Notes: a model not told the origin generated them from the sequence alone. DNA of 63,404 bases from a gamma proteobacterium symbiont of Ctena orbiculata (GCA_003058525.1 QBVD01000026.1:1-63404), one strand, 5' to 3'; counted from the stretch's first letter, positions 10,504 through 21,323 are shown. Numbers and translations are program-made.

Positions 10504-10773
10504 CTACAGCGCCATGACCACTTTTTCGTGGGCGCTGAGATCGAGGTAGATGGCATCGAGCTGGGCCTTGCTCTCCGCACGCAGGGTGATGGTGACAGAA
10601 ACCCATTTCCCCCCTTTACTGAGCCGGCTGTTGACCGAGGTTTCCAGGAGCGCCTCCGTATGACGGCTTACCAGTTCCACAATCATCGCCTCAAATCCCG
10701 GCTCCGCCTTGCCCATCACCTTGATCGGGAAGTCACAGGGGAACTCCAGCAGTGTCTCTTCATCCTGGCTCAT
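10504..10773 (-). CDS. ybeD: DUF493 family protein YbeD
   Basis: An 89-residue DUF493 protein with ACT-like fold, similar to Escherichia coli YbeD in length and in its [14 protein letters not shown] start. Its biochemical role is not settled; the gene is conserved between dacA and lipB, as here. It lies 13 bases after dacA. Confidence 0.9.
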   Translation of the reverse strand: MSQDEETLLEFPCDFPIKVMGKAEPGFEAMIVELVSRHTEALLETSVNSRLSKGGKWVSVTITLRAESKAQLDAIYLDLSAHEKVVMAL

Positions 10774-10786
10774 GATGATTTGGTCT

Positions 10787-11965
10787 TCACTCCAGCCACA
10801 ACAGTGCGCTGTCTTTGATCAGCTGCCAGATATTGCCGTCGGCAATACTCTTCAGCGCCACCAGGGGGGCTTCAGTAACCGGTTCTCCATTCAGGGTGAT
10901 GCTGACATGACCGAGTACCTCTCCCTGTTTGACAGGGGCCATGATTTTCGGTTCGATCTCCAAGCGGGCATCGAGATTTTGATACTGGTGACGCGGAATG
11001 GTCACATTCAGGTCCTGACCGAGGCCGAGAGGCAGTTTCTCTTTATCCCCCTTCCAGATGCGCGCCCGGTTGAGCACCTCTCCTGCTGTGTAGAGCTGGT
11101 GGGTTTCATAGAAACGAAATCCGTAATTGAGCAGGCTTTGACTAGCCTGGGCTCTGGCCTCCTCTCCCTTGGTGCCCATCACCACTGAGATGAGGCGCAT
11201 GCTTTCCCTCTGGGCGGATGCCACCAGGCAGTAACCCGCCGCCTCGGTGTGGCCTGTCTTGATACCGTCGACACTATTGTCCCGCCACAGAAGCTTGTTT
11301 CGATTGTGTTGGGTTATATCATTGAATACATAAGACCTGTCACTATACCAGGGGTAGTATTCAGGGAAATCGCGGATGGTGGCCGCCGCCACCTTGGCTA
11401 TATCCGCAGGCGTGGTGTAGTGGTCATCGTCGGGCAGTCCGGTACTGTTGATGAAATGGGTGTTCGTCATGCCGAGTTCCCGGGCGATGTTGTTCATCAG
11501 TTCCGCAAAGGTGGCTTCGCTGCCGGCGATATGCTCGGCCAGTGCAACGCAGGCATCGTTGCCGGATTGAATGATCATTCCCTTGACCAGATCGATGACT
11601 TTGACTTTTTTACCGACCTCGATGAACATCCGCGAACCCGGTGTACGCCAGGCCTTCTCGCTGATCAGTACACTGTCTTCCAGGTTGATATTGCCCTGTT
11701 TCAATTCGCGAAATACCGCGTAAGCCGTCATGATTTTGGTCAGGCTCGCAGGCTCAAGCCGATTGCTTGCACCTTTTTCGGCAAGCACCTTGCCACTGTG
11801 AAAATCGACCAATAGATAACCTGAGGCGGCGACATCCGGGGGTGCCGGTGTTGGAACGGCGGCATAGGTTGCAAACGTTATCAGGCAGGAGAGCCACAAC
11901 AGAGCGGTTTTTATGAATCTGGTCGGTGACAGTCGATGCATGGGTAGGGGTAATATCGTTGGCAT
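10787..11965 (-). CDS. dacA: D-alanyl-D-alanine carboxypeptidase (penicillin-binding protein 5/6 type)
   Basis: A 392-residue periplasmic peptidase S11 that trims the terminal D-Ala from peptidoglycan stem peptides. An N-terminal signal sequence (about residues 15-36) is followed by the active-site SLTK near residue 71, SGNDA near 134, and KTGHTEAAG near 237. A C-terminal PBP5-associated beta domain and an amphipathic end helix (IWQLIKDSALLW) that anchors it to the inner membrane are present. Its place between rlpA and ybeD is the usual one. Confidence 0.95.
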   Translation of the reverse strand: MPTILPLPMHRLSPTRFIKTALLWLSCLITFATYAAVPTPAPPDVAASGYLLVDFHSGKVLAEKGASNRLEPASLTKIMTAYAVFRELKQGNINLEDSVLISEKAWRTPGSRMFIEVGKKVKVIDLVKGMIIQSGNDACVALAEHIAGSEATFAELMNNIARELGMTNTHFINSTGLPDDDHYTTPADIAKVAAATIRDFPEYYPWYSDRSYVFNDITQHNRNKLLWRDNSVDGIKTGHTEAAGYCLVASAQRESMRLISVVMGTKGEEARAQASQSLLNYGFRFYETHQLYTAGEVLNRARIWKGDKEKLPLGLGQDLNVTIPRHQYQNLDARLEIEPKIMAPVKQGEVLGHVSITLNGEPVTEAPLVALKSIADGNIWQLIKDSALLWLE

Positions 11966-11990
11966 AGTGATGCGCTATTCTATTTATCCT

Positions 11991-12848
11991 TCAGCGAATG
12001 ACAACATGCGGGTTGGCAATTCCGAGTTTGCCGAGTTTTTGGCTCAGATGGTCAGCAAGCTCCACACTGGCAATCGGCCCCACCTGCACCCGATAGACCG
12101 GGCGTTCCGGGTGCGCGCTGTCTTCTATGAGTACACCCGCCTGTAAATGTTCCTCCAGCCTCTTTTTCAGGCGTTGTGCGTTCTCGGAACTGCCGAAGGC
12201 GCCAACCTGCAGGAAGAGCTCAGGCAGCATGTTGCCTTTTCTCAGTTTCACCGGTTTAGTCCTGACCGGTTCTATCTTGCTGCCGGGATCGAGACTGACC
12301 ACCTCGACCAGGCCTGTTCCCTCACCGGTAATACCCAGTTTCCAGGCTGCGGTATAGGAGAGGTCGATCAGGCGATTGTCATGAAATGGGCCGCGGTCGT
12401 TGACCTTGACCACCACACTGCGGTTGTTTTTCAAATTGGTGACGCGGACATAGCTTGGCAGGGGCAAGGTCTTGTGGGCTGCCGTCATGGCATACATATC
12501 GTAGGTTTCGCCGCTGCTGGTGCGCTGGCCGTGGAATTTACTGCCGTACCAGGAAGCGATTCCGCGGGCATTGTATCCCCGGCCGTTGGTCATTGTGTAG
12601 TAGCGCTTGCCGAATACCTCATAGCTCTCGGGATTGCCATACCGGCTTTTGGGTTCGTCCTTGGGTACCGCATCGGGAATGGTTGCCATATCGGCGGGAG
12701 GGGGGTGGCGGTGACTGATGCCATCCCGGGCTGGGCTGCGTCCAACCTTGCTGGTGCTGCATGCGCTGATCAAGATCATCCCGCAGAATGCGACTACAAT
12801 GGTCTTCGTCAAAACCCCGGCAGGCAATTGTATGCTCAAGCTTGTCAT
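11991..12848 (-). CDS. rlpA: Septal ring lytic transglycosylase / rare lipoprotein A
   Basis: A 285-residue outer-membrane lipoprotein. A signal peptide ends in a lipobox (ISAC near residue 30). The double-psi beta-barrel catalytic domain has GIASWYGSKFHGQRTSSGE with the acidic residue and NDRGPF near 170. A SPOR domain at about 209-283 binds denuded glycan at the septum. RlpA cleaves naked glycan strands. The start is four bases after the mltB stop, so expression is coupled. Confidence 0.94.
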   Translation of the reverse strand: MTSLSIQLPAGVLTKTIVVAFCGMILISACSTSKVGRSPARDGISHRHPPPADMATIPDAVPKDEPKSRYGNPESYEVFGKRYYTMTNGRGYNARGIASWYGSKFHGQRTSSGETYDMYAMTAAHKTLPLPSYVRVTNLKNNRSVVVKVNDRGPFHDNRLIDLSYTAAWKLGITGEGTGLVEVVSLDPGSKIEPVRTKPVKLRKGNMLPELFLQVGAFGSSENAQRLKKRLEEHLQAGVLIEDSAHPERPVYRVQVGPIASVELADHLSQKLGKLGIANPHVVIR

Positions 12849-12851
12849 TAT

Positions 12852-13856
12852 CTACTTGACTGCATCGGCCGCCTGTTTGGCGGCATTGATCTCCTGACTC
12901 AGTTGATAGACGGCCATGGCGTAGAGGTTGCTGTGATTGTAGCGTGTTATGACATAGAAGTTGTGCAGCCCCAGCCAAAACTCATGTTTCTCACCGGCAT
13001 CCAGCTTTATCAGGCTGGTCAGTGTCCCGGGTGCGGGTGATTTGCCGTTCACCGGGCGGACGCCTTTGGCCAGCAGTTTGCCTACCTGGATGCTGGGCTT
13101 CATCCCGGCTTCGACAAAGGATTGCAGATCCTCTCCGCCATCGGTGAGCAGGGTAACGGGTTGGTTGGGTTTCCAGCCATGGGTTTTGAAATAACTGGCA
13201 ACGCTGGCGATGATATCGGCATTGCTGTTCCACAGATCACGCCGGCCGTCGGCATCGTAGTCTACCGCGTATTCGCGATAGCTGCTGGAGATGAATTGGG
13301 GCTGGCCCATGGCGCCGGCATAGGATCCCATGGCGCTTTCGAGGTCGACTCGCTCTTCCCTGGCCAGCAGCAGGAACTCTTCCAGTTCGCGGCGAAAGAA
13401 TTTCGCCCGTTTCGGATAACCGAAAGCGAGTGTGGTCAGGGCGTCGATGACCCGGTAACGGCCAGTGTGTTTGCCGTAACGGGTCTCCACACCGATGATG
13501 GCGACGATAATCTCGGCCGGTACGCCATAGCGTTCGCTGACGGAGGTCAGCAGGGCCTCATTCTCCTGCCAGAATCTGACCCCGCCTGCAATCCGGTCCG
13601 GCTTGAGAAAGATGGGGCGGTATTCGTGCCATGCCTTGGATTCAGCGGGGCGGGTGATTGCCGCGATGATGTCATCCCGAAAGGTTGTGCTGTTCAACAA
13701 TTGCTCAACCCTTTCTGCGTTGAAGTTATGCTTGTTCGCCATCTCAAGGGCGAATTTTTTGAATTCTGTCGTTTGCCTCTGGGTGTGGGCGCATGCCTGT
13801 GTGGTCAGGATGAGGGTGAACAGGGGCAGAAGAAGGAGTCGGGTAATGAGTTGCAT
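12852..13856 (-). CDS. mltB: Membrane-bound lytic murein transglycosylase B
   Basis: A 334-residue periplasmic lytic transglycosylase of family GH103 that cuts peptidoglycan to 1,6-anhydro products. The catalytic glutamate is in GVETRYGKHTG near residue 122, followed by SYAGAMGQPQFISSSY and DADGRRDLW. A signal peptide ends near ACA at residue 23; the following His means it may be soluble rather than lipid anchored. It lies six bases from rodA in the cell-wall operon. Confidence 0.93.
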   Translation of the reverse strand: MQLITRLLLLPLFTLILTTQACAHTQRQTTEFKKFALEMANKHNFNAERVEQLLNSTTFRDDIIAAITRPAESKAWHEYRPIFLKPDRIAGGVRFWQENEALLTSVSERYGVPAEIIVAIIGVETRYGKHTGRYRVIDALTTLAFGYPKRAKFFRRELEEFLLLAREERVDLESAMGSYAGAMGQPQFISSSYREYAVDYDADGRRDLWNSNADIIASVASYFKTHGWKPNQPVTLLTDGGEDLQSFVEAGMKPSIQVGKLLAKGVRPVNGKSPAPGTLTSLIKLDAGEKHEFWLGLHNFYVITRYNHSNLYAMAVYQLSQEINAAKQAADAVK

Positions 13857-13862
13857 GATCGT

Positions 13863-14996
13863 TTAAGTCGGTAGTAGTTTTTTATGGGTATGAATAGACA
13901 TCAGCATACCGAAGCTGGCAAGAATGGTCACCAGGGATGTGCCTCCGTAACTGATCAGAGGTAAGGGTACACCTACTACCGGCAGTAATCCTGTGACCAT
14001 TCCGGCATTGACGAAAAGATAGACGAAAAAAACCAGTGACAGTGATCCGGCAAGGATTCTGCCGAAGGTGTCCTGGGCCTGAGTGGCGATATAGAGCCCG
14101 CGCATAATGATAAAGAGGTAGAGAGAGAGTAGTGCCAGCACGCCCACCAGTCCAAACTCCTCGGAGATGACCGCGAAGATGAAATCGGTATGCCGTTCAG
14201 GTAGAAACTCCAGGTGCGACTGGGTACCGTTCAGCCAGCCCTTGCCGCTGATGCCGCCGGAGCCGATGGCGATTTTCGACTGGATGATATGGTATCCGGT
14301 ACCCAATGGGTCGCTCTCCGGGTTGAGGAAGGTCAATACCCGTTGGCGCTGGTAATCGTGCATGAAGTACCAGGCGACTGGTCCGAGCGCAGCCATCAGC
14401 AAGCCTATGGCGCTAATCACGCGCCAGCTGATGCCGGCCAGAAAAAGGGCGAACGTACCAGCGGTTGCCACCAGGAGCGCGGTGCCCAGGTCGGGCTGTT
14501 TTGCGATCAGCAAAACAGGAATCAGGGTGAACAGGCCCGCAATTATCAATCGGGAAGGATTGGGCGGCAGACGATGTTCGGCCAGATACCAGGCGATCAG
14601 CATCGGCAGGGTGAGTTTGAACATTTCCGAGGGTTGAAAGCGGAGAAACCCGAGATCCAGCCATCGTTGGGCACCCTTTCCCTGCTCACCGTACAGGATC
14701 ACCAAAATCAACATGATGACCCCGGTAGCATACAAAAAGGGAGACCAGCGACGTAAATTGGCGGGATGGATCTGGGCAAGTGCGATCATGGCGGTAAAAC
14801 CGAATCCCAGGCGTATCAGCTGCTTTTGCAGCAGTATCATCTCTTTGTCGCCGGCGCTGTAGAGGATGCTCAAACCAACGCCTGACAGGATCAGTAAGCC
14901 GGTCAATAGCGGAAGATCGATATGCAACCAAGCCAGCAGGCCGCTGGCCTGTGCCGGCTGTGATTCGTAGAAGGTGGTGTAGTTCCTACCCCGCAT
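13863..14996 (-). CDS. rodA: Rod-shape peptidoglycan glycosyltransferase RodA
   Basis: A 377-residue SEDS-family polymerase with about ten membrane segments. It polymerises glycan strands during cell elongation together with PBP2. Typical motifs include RWLDLGFLRFQPSEMFKL near 100, LTFLNPESDPLGTGYH near 220, and GLLPVVGVPLPLISYGG near 335. It overlaps the end of mrdA by eleven bases. Confidence 0.96.
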   Translation of the reverse strand: MRGRNYTTFYESQPAQASGLLAWLHIDLPLLTGLLILSGVGLSILYSAGDKEMILLQKQLIRLGFGFTAMIALAQIHPANLRRWSPFLYATGVIMLILVILYGEQGKGAQRWLDLGFLRFQPSEMFKLTLPMLIAWYLAEHRLPPNPSRLIIAGLFTLIPVLLIAKQPDLGTALLVATAGTFALFLAGISWRVISAIGLLMAALGPVAWYFMHDYQRQRVLTFLNPESDPLGTGYHIIQSKIAIGSGGISGKGWLNGTQSHLEFLPERHTDFIFAVISEEFGLVGVLALLSLYLFIIMRGLYIATQAQDTFGRILAGSLSLVFFVYLFVNAGMVTGLLPVVGVPLPLISYGGTSLVTILASFGMLMSIHTHKKLLPT

Positions 14997-16830
14997 CAGG
15001 TGCTCCGATGAGATAACGATCCATCACTTTGCGCGCTATTGGCGCGGCAACTGAGCCGCCATGGCCGCCATTCTCGACAACCACAGCGATGGCGATACTG
15101 GGATCTTCAGCGGGTGCGAAGGCGATGAACAGGGCATGATCGCGTTTGCGTTTTGCAATCGTCTCTTCGTCATACTCCTCATCCTGTTTTACGCTGAATA
15201 CCTGAGCCGTTCCGGTTTTGCCGGCAATTCGATAATGGTCGGTATGGATTGAGCGGGCGGTACCCCGGACACCTTCGACGACCTGCGACATGGCATGAAT
15301 GACCTGATTCCAGTGCATCGGGTCGAGCTGATGAAGGTCGTCCACAATCTTCGGACTCTCTATCAGTGTACCATCGGGTTTTTCAATGCTATCAATGACT
15401 CTGGGGCGGATATGATGACCGCGATTCGCCAGGGTTGCAGTAGCGGAGGCGAGCTGCAGCGGGGTCGTCAGAAAATAGCCCTGACCGATACCGACGATCA
15501 GGGTCTCGCCGGGATACCAGGGTTCACGTTGTTTCTGCTGCTTCCATTCACGGCTCGGCATCAGGCCTGATAATTCGCCATCCAGGTCGATATTGGTGGG
15601 TTGGCCGAAGCCGAAACCGGTCAGGAATTCATAGAGTCTGTCGATGCCGAGTGTGCGCGCCAGCTCGTAATAGTAGACATCGCAGGACTCCACGATCGCC
15701 CGCTCCAGATCGACCTTGCCATGCCCCCATTTTTTCCAGTCACGATACTTGTGGTCTTTTCCCGGGAGCTGATAGTACCCGGGGCAGTAGTTCTCCTGAT
15801 GATAACCCACCACGTCATACTCCAGGCCGGCGAGACCGATGAAAGGTTTAACGGTGGAACCCGGTGGGTATTGGCCACGGATGGCGCGGTTGAATAGGGG
15901 ATTGTCGAGGGATTGCTCCAGCTCCCGGTAGGCCTTCGCACTGATACCCTCGACAAACAGGTTGGGATCGAATCCCGGTTTGCTGACCAGGGTCAGTACA
16001 CCGCCGGTTTTGATATCGATGGCGGCGACGGCGCCGTTGTAGTCGCCCAGCGCCTCCAGGGCCGTAGCCTGCATATCCATATCCAGGAAGAGCCGCAGAT
16101 TATCCCCGGGTCGCGGAGGTTGATTCTCCAGTACCCGCAATACCCTGCCCTTGGCGTTGACCTCTACCTGTTGCAGACCGACATTGCCATGCAACATGCT
16201 CTCATAACTTTTTTCGACACCATTCTTGCCGATGAAATTGGTGCCCCTGTAGTTGGAAGTGTCGATGATCTGGAGTTCTTGCTCGTTGATGCGACCGACA
16301 TATCCCAGTAGATGGGCGGTCTTCATGCCTTGCGGGTAGTCGCGCAACAGGCTTGCTTTGACATCGACACCTGGAAAACGGTGACGATTGACAGCGATAC
16401 GGGCAACCTCCTCATCCTCCAGGCGTACCCGAATCGGAATACTGTCGAACCGCCTGCGCTGTTTGCGCAACTGATGGAATCTGTTGATATCATCTTCATT
16501 TATGTCAATGATTTCACTCAGCTTTTGAATCGTATAATCAAGGTTTTCAGTCCTCTCCGGGGTGATCTCCAGACTGTAGGCGGGGAGGTTCTGCGCCAGA
16601 ATGGCGCCATTTCGATCATAGATCAGGCCGCGTGTCGGAGGGAGGGGTTCAAGTTTTACCCGGTTATCCTGGGACAGGGTGGTGTAGTGATCGTGGTTTT
16701 CCACCTGCAGGTAGAAGAGACGCCCAACCAGGATCAGCAGAACCAGAAGGACAAGAGTGCCTGAGGCGATGGCGCGCCCCAGAAACAACTGGCTCTCATG
16801 TAGATAGTCCTTGATCGAGGATTGGGGCAA
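14986..16830 (-). CDS. mrdA: Penicillin-binding protein 2 (PBP2) transpeptidase
   Basis: A 614-residue bitopic transpeptidase that crosslinks peptidoglycan during elongation with RodA and MreBCD. One membrane segment (about 21-42) precedes the dimerisation domain. The active-site serine is in YPPGSTVKPF near residue 325, SCD near 380, and KTGTAQ near 540. The start codon is TTG at 16830, with GGGAGG five bases upstream. An old MITE begins 13 bases upstream, so any promoter directly ahead of this gene must lie in MITE sequence. Confidence 0.96.
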   Translation of the reverse strand: MPQSSIKDYLHESQLFLGRAIASGTLVLLVLLILVGRLFYLQVENHDHYTTLSQDNRVKLEPLPPTRGLIYDRNGAILAQNLPAYSLEITPERTENLDYTIQKLSEIIDINEDDINRFHQLRKQRRRFDSIPIRVRLEDEEVARIAVNRHRFPGVDVKASLLRDYPQGMKTAHLLGYVGRINEQELQIIDTSNYRGTNFIGKNGVEKSYESMLHGNVGLQQVEVNAKGRVLRVLENQPPRPGDNLRLFLDMDMQATALEALGDYNGAVAAIDIKTGGVLTLVSKPGFDPNLFVEGISAKAYRELEQSLDNPLFNRAIRGQYPPGSTVKPFIGLAGLEYDVVGYHQENYCPGYYQLPGKDHKYRDWKKWGHGKVDLERAIVESCDVYYYELARTLGIDRLYEFLTGFGFGQPTNIDLDGELSGLMPSREWKQQKQREPWYPGETLIVGIGQGYFLTTPLQLASATATLANRGHHIRPRVIDSIEKPDGTLIESPKIVDDLHQLDPMHWNQVIHAMSQVVEGVRGTARSIHTDHYRIAGKTGTAQVFSVKQDEEYDEETIAKRKRDHALFIAFAPAEDPSIAIAVVVENGGHGGSVAAPIARKVMDRYLIGAPDAG

Positions 16831-16842
16831 TCGAACCTCCCA

Positions 16843-17109
16843 GGGTCTGTCAGTGTTGATTCAATCGGTTCTGCCGGGGCTGTTTTTTTACTTCCAGCAG
16901 GACTGAATGGGCGCTGTGTAGTTATTCTACTATGAGTGAATGATAATGCTGCTGGGCGCAAAAAACGCCCCAACCCCGCGGGTTTTATCTGAAAAAGCGA
17001 CACTCAGCGCTACACATCGTTCATTTAGTATCACCAAACCTCTCTCCTCACGCTTTGTCTGATCCTTTTTTAAGGCACAACAGAGCCGATTGGATCAGCT
17101 TTAAAAAAA
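16843..17109. mobile_element. Degenerate MITE between mreD and mrdA
   Basis: This 267-base stretch aligns end to end, with decay, to the intact MITE at 33166-33428 in reverse orientation. Shared landmarks are GGGTCTGTCAG at its left end against GGGCCTGTTAAC, the internal GTAGTTATTCTAC block, CTGAAAAAGCG, ACCAAACCTCTCTCCTC, and ATTGGATCAG near the right end. Its right side abuts CTAG, the target sequence duplicated at the other copy; here CTAG contains the mreD stop codon. It has no coding capacity. Confidence 0.8.
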
Positions 17110-17598
17110 CTAGCTGATGTGAAAACGGCGTCGCATGTCCCGAAGAATAATAAAAACCCAGGGCCATAGCAGGGTGCTGATCAAAGGTGTTATCCAGTAC
17201 CAGAGCGAGGGAGTCGGATAGCCTGCCGCTCCCGTTGACCACAAAGCCAGCAGACGTTCCACGAGTAGCAGGATAAAAATCGTGAAGACTTGCTGACGCA
17301 ACGGCATGACACGGACTCGCAGATGCAATTTCAACATAATATAGGCGATTACCGAGAATCCCAGGGCATGCTGGCCTAGCAGTGTACCGGTGAGTACATC
17401 CAGCAACAGGCCTGTTGTCCAGCTGATACCGACGCCAATGCGTTCAGGCACGGCCATGCACCAGTAGATCAGGATCAGGGCGACCCATTGCGGACGATAG
17501 GCGGTGGCCCACTCGGGCAACGGAATAATGGTCAGGATAAACCCGATCAGCAGGGTTAAGGTGATGATATAGTTGCGGGATTGCGCTTGATTGATCAC
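17110..17598 (-). CDS. mreD: Rod shape-determining protein MreD
   Basis: A 162-residue inner-membrane protein with five or six hydrophobic segments, part of the elongasome with MreB, MreC, RodA and PBP2. The segment WTTGLLLDVLTGTLLGQHALGF, quoted in part as LLLDVLTGTLLGQHALGF, is the family hallmark. I place the start at GTG 17598, which overlaps the mreC stop as GTGA; the longer frame upstream runs through mreC. The stop codon is at the edge of the neighbouring MITE. Confidence 0.92.
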   Translation of the reverse strand: MINQAQSRNYIITLTLLIGFILTIIPLPEWATAYRPQWVALILIYWCMAVPERIGVGISWTTGLLLDVLTGTLLGQHALGFSVIAYIMLKLHLRVRVMPLRQQVFTIFILLLVERLLALWSTGAAGYPTPSLWYWITPLISTLLWPWVFIILRDMRRRFHIS

Positions 17599-18500
17599 TC
17601 GCCCGCCTCCCCGGTCGGTGCAGTTGACGCCGGTAGCGCTTCGTCCTCCTCTATTGGCATGGAATCCGCAACGATGTCGGGATCCAGGGTCCATACCAGT
17701 AATACTTCGCGTATGCGATCCAGATGGGCGGTCGTTTGTGCGATAACCGAGGCGAAGGGCTGTCCAGGCTCGCGCCTCACATCAATCACTTCGGCCACGG
17801 GATAGCCGGGCGGAAAGCTGCCCCCCATACCTGAGGTGGTCAGCAGGTCGCCTACCTTGATATCGGCATTGTTAGGAAGATGGGGCAGTTCGAGACGGTT
17901 GATCAAGCCGGTACCCAGGGCGATGGTTCGCAGACCGTTGCGGCTGACCTGAACCGGGAGGGCATGGGCGGCATCGGTGATCAACAGCACACTGGCGCTG
18001 AACGGGTTGATATGGGTTACCTGTCCGACTACGGCATTTGCATCGACCACCGGCTGGCCTACGAACAACCCTGAGGTTTTCCCTTTGTTTATCAATACTT
18101 GTTGCCGGAATGGGTCCTGTTCCACGGCGACCAGCTCTGCGATCAAAACCCGGTCTCCAACCTTGAACGAAGAGTCCAAAAGGCCTCTCAGGCGCATGTT
18201 TTCCGCTTCCAGGGCTTCGAATTTCTGCTGTCTCGCACGCAGCAGCAGATTTTCCGCATGCAGCCTGTCGCGCTCTGCCTCGAGTTCGCTGCGACTATTG
18301 ATGGCGTCACTGGCGGACTCACTTAAAAGTAGGGGCAACGAGGCGAGATATTGCACCGGGAAGAGCAGTACCGAGAGTCCGGAGCGTAGTGACTCCAGAT
18401 GGTTGTAGCGATGATCCAGGACCATGATTGCGATAGACAGCAGCACGGCAGCCACCAGCCTGGTGGTGATCGAGGGACCCTGTGTAAAAATGAGTTTAAT
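17595..18500 (-). CDS. mreC: Rod shape-determining protein MreC with an apparent ATT start
   Basis: A bitopic periplasmic scaffold of the elongasome: a short cytoplasmic tail, one membrane segment (about 15-33), a coiled coil (about 70-110) and two beta-barrel domains. The family N-terminus, KPIFSRGPS in E. coli, is matched here by IKLIFTQGPS encoded from 18500, but the codon at the methionine position is ATT. An in-frame TGA lies seven codons upstream and no ATG, GTG or TTG lies between. GGAG is found ten bases before the ATT. The next standard start (GTG 18455) would remove 15 conserved residues. From ATT the product has 301 residues. Confidence 0.88.
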   Translation of the reverse strand: MKLIFTQGPSITTRLVAAVLLSIAIMVLDHRYNHLESLRSGLSVLLFPVQYLASLPLLLSESASDAINSRSELEAERDRLHAENLLLRARQQKFEALEAENMRLRGLLDSSFKVGDRVLIAELVAVEQDPFRQQVLINKGKTSGLFVGQPVVDANAVVGQVTHINPFSASVLLITDAAHALPVQVSRNGLRTIALGTGLINRLELPHLPNNADIKVGDLLTTSGMGGSFPPGYPVAEVIDVRREPGQPFASVIAQTTAHLDRIREVLLVWTLDPDIVADSMPIEEDEALPASTAPTGEAGE

Positions 18501-18605
18501 GGCTGAATGACTCCACTTTCAATTCACTGGCTCCCTGCATCGTGCTAATGGTGTCGTTATGGGATTCGGTCTCCATCCAGTTGCAGGGGGGCAGACGCTA
18601 AGGCT

Positions 18606-19802
<1,197 letters not shown>

Positions 19803-19895
19803 TCAATTGAGCACAATTGGCCAAATAAATGGTGACTGTAAATAAGGTCTCTACCCCGATCAGGCTCGCGTTCCCTTGCAGGCTGAATCACAGCA

Positions 19896-19920
19896 GGGGT
19901 GAGGCCTGAAGCCTCACCCT
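19896..19920. terminator. GC-rich hairpin after the DUF5666 gene
   Basis: A perfect nine-base stem GGGTGAGGC - CTGAA - GCCTCACCC lies 15 bases beyond the end of the minus-strand DUF5666 gene. There is no T run, so it may be a processing or rho-assisted end. Confidence 0.55.
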
Positions 19921-19934
19921 GCCACCGGAGCCGG

Positions 19935-21323
19935 TCAATCCTTCTCTTCAATGCTGGTAGCGATCAGCACACCGTTGTCAAAGTTACCTTTCACCTCAAT
20001 TTGTTGACTGGTGAAGCTGTTGTCATCCACGCCGGAGATATCAATGATGATACCGAAGATCTCGATTGTGGATGGACCAGCGGAATTGGGCGCGCCTTTG
20101 ACCTCTGCGTTGTGGTTGGGGGGCACGTTTTCCAATTCCAGTTTGCTCGCTACAAGCATACCGTTGTCGATATATACCTTTGCCTCCAGATAGTCGGAGG
20201 AGATCAGTTGTTCCAGGGTGAAGGAGGAGCTCTCACCGACGTCGCTCTCCATGATGGTGGAGCTATCGACCTTGATAGTCTGGCCCAGCAGGGTCACTGT
20301 GCCGGCGGCGGTATCGACGTTGCCGATCCCGAGGAGACCACCGATTTCTCCACGCTCTGATGATGTGGCCTTCAGCTCAATCTCTTCGGCGAGCAGAATA
20401 TCGCCGTTCATAACGCCTTCAACCTCTGCGATGCGCCCTAGCGCAAGTTGGCTGGCGGCCCCACTCAGAGAGGTGGCGGATGCGTCCACGATCTGTCCGT
20501 TGAGGGAGAAGAGATTATTAGCATCGAGCGCCTGTGTGATCTGGCCTTCAATCTCAACCTCTTCACCGTCTTCCGCCACCACAAGACTGCCGTCACCTTC
20601 GATTTCGATGGAATCGGCAACGAACAGGCCACCGCTAAAGCTGTTACCCTCAACCTCGACAAATGTACCCGCGGGCGGAATCGACGGGATGCTCGAAGCA
20701 TCGATGACCAGGCTGCCGATCTGAAATTGACTCCCGGAAACCGCACTGATTACTCCCGAGACCTCCAGTTCGCCACCTGCCCAGGCAAGCGACTTGACCT
20801 CTATACGGGTCGCCAACACGGTACCGGTACCATCGGTGAAACCGCTAACCTCCACTTCGCTATTGACCGGCAGGTTCTCCAGCGTTGTGGCATCGATCTG
20901 ATTGTCATAAACCGTATCCCCGTCCACGGTAATGGTTTGATCCATGACCTCGAGGGTGTTGTTATTGGTGATATCGTTGCTGCTGACTACACCCTCGATC
21001 AGGCTGTCGTAAGATACCGAGTCCGCAATACCGGATGCATTTGAAGCATCACTGCTGCCGCTGATGTTGACCACCATGCCGATCGCCAGGTCGTCCTGGG
21101 TCGCAGCCATATTGTTGACGGTAAAGCTGGCGTCGTCGGTATTGAATTCGATACCGTTGACAAAAATGGAACCGAAACTGGTTACTCTGCCCTGGGTGAT
21201 GCCGGTGCCGCCGATGCCGCCATCGGCGACTTGTGGACCACCGCCGCCACCGCAACTGGTGAGTCCTGCTACCGCAGCACCCATAACCGCCGAAATTAGG
21301 ATCTTACGAATAAGACTATTCAT
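19935..21323 (-). CDS. DUF5666-domain lipoprotein
   Basis: A 462-residue exported protein. The signal peptide ends in a lipobox (LTSC near residue 24) followed by a glycine run, so it is probably an anchored lipoprotein. The rest is built of repeated DUF5666-like beta modules: phrases such as VEVEGNSFSGGLFVADSIEI, EIEGQITQ and AEVEGVMNGDILLAEEIEL recur about every 70-80 residues. These resemble OB-like barrels found in surface proteins; function unknown. It overlaps the DUF6502 gene by eight bases, and the two commonly pair. Confidence 0.8.
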   Translation of the reverse strand: MNSLIRKILISAVMGAAVAGLTSCGGGGGPQVADGGIGGTGITQGRVTSFGSIFVNGIEFNTDDASFTVNNMAATQDDLAIGMVVNISGSSDASNASGIADSVSYDSLIEGVVSSNDITNNNTLEVMDQTITVDGDTVYDNQIDATTLENLPVNSEVEVSGFTDGTGTVLATRIEVKSLAWAGGELEVSGVISAVSGSQFQIGSLVIDASSIPSIPPAGTFVEVEGNSFSGGLFVADSIEIEGDGSLVVAEDGEEVEIEGQITQALDANNLFSLNGQIVDASATSLSGAASQLALGRIAEVEGVMNGDILLAEEIELKATSSERGEIGGLLGIGNVDTAAGTVTLLGQTIKVDSSTIMESDVGESSSFTLEQLISSDYLEAKVYIDNGMLVASKLELENVPPNHNAEVKGAPNSAGPSTIEIFGIIIDISGVDDNSFTSQQIEVKGNFDNGVLIATSIEEKD

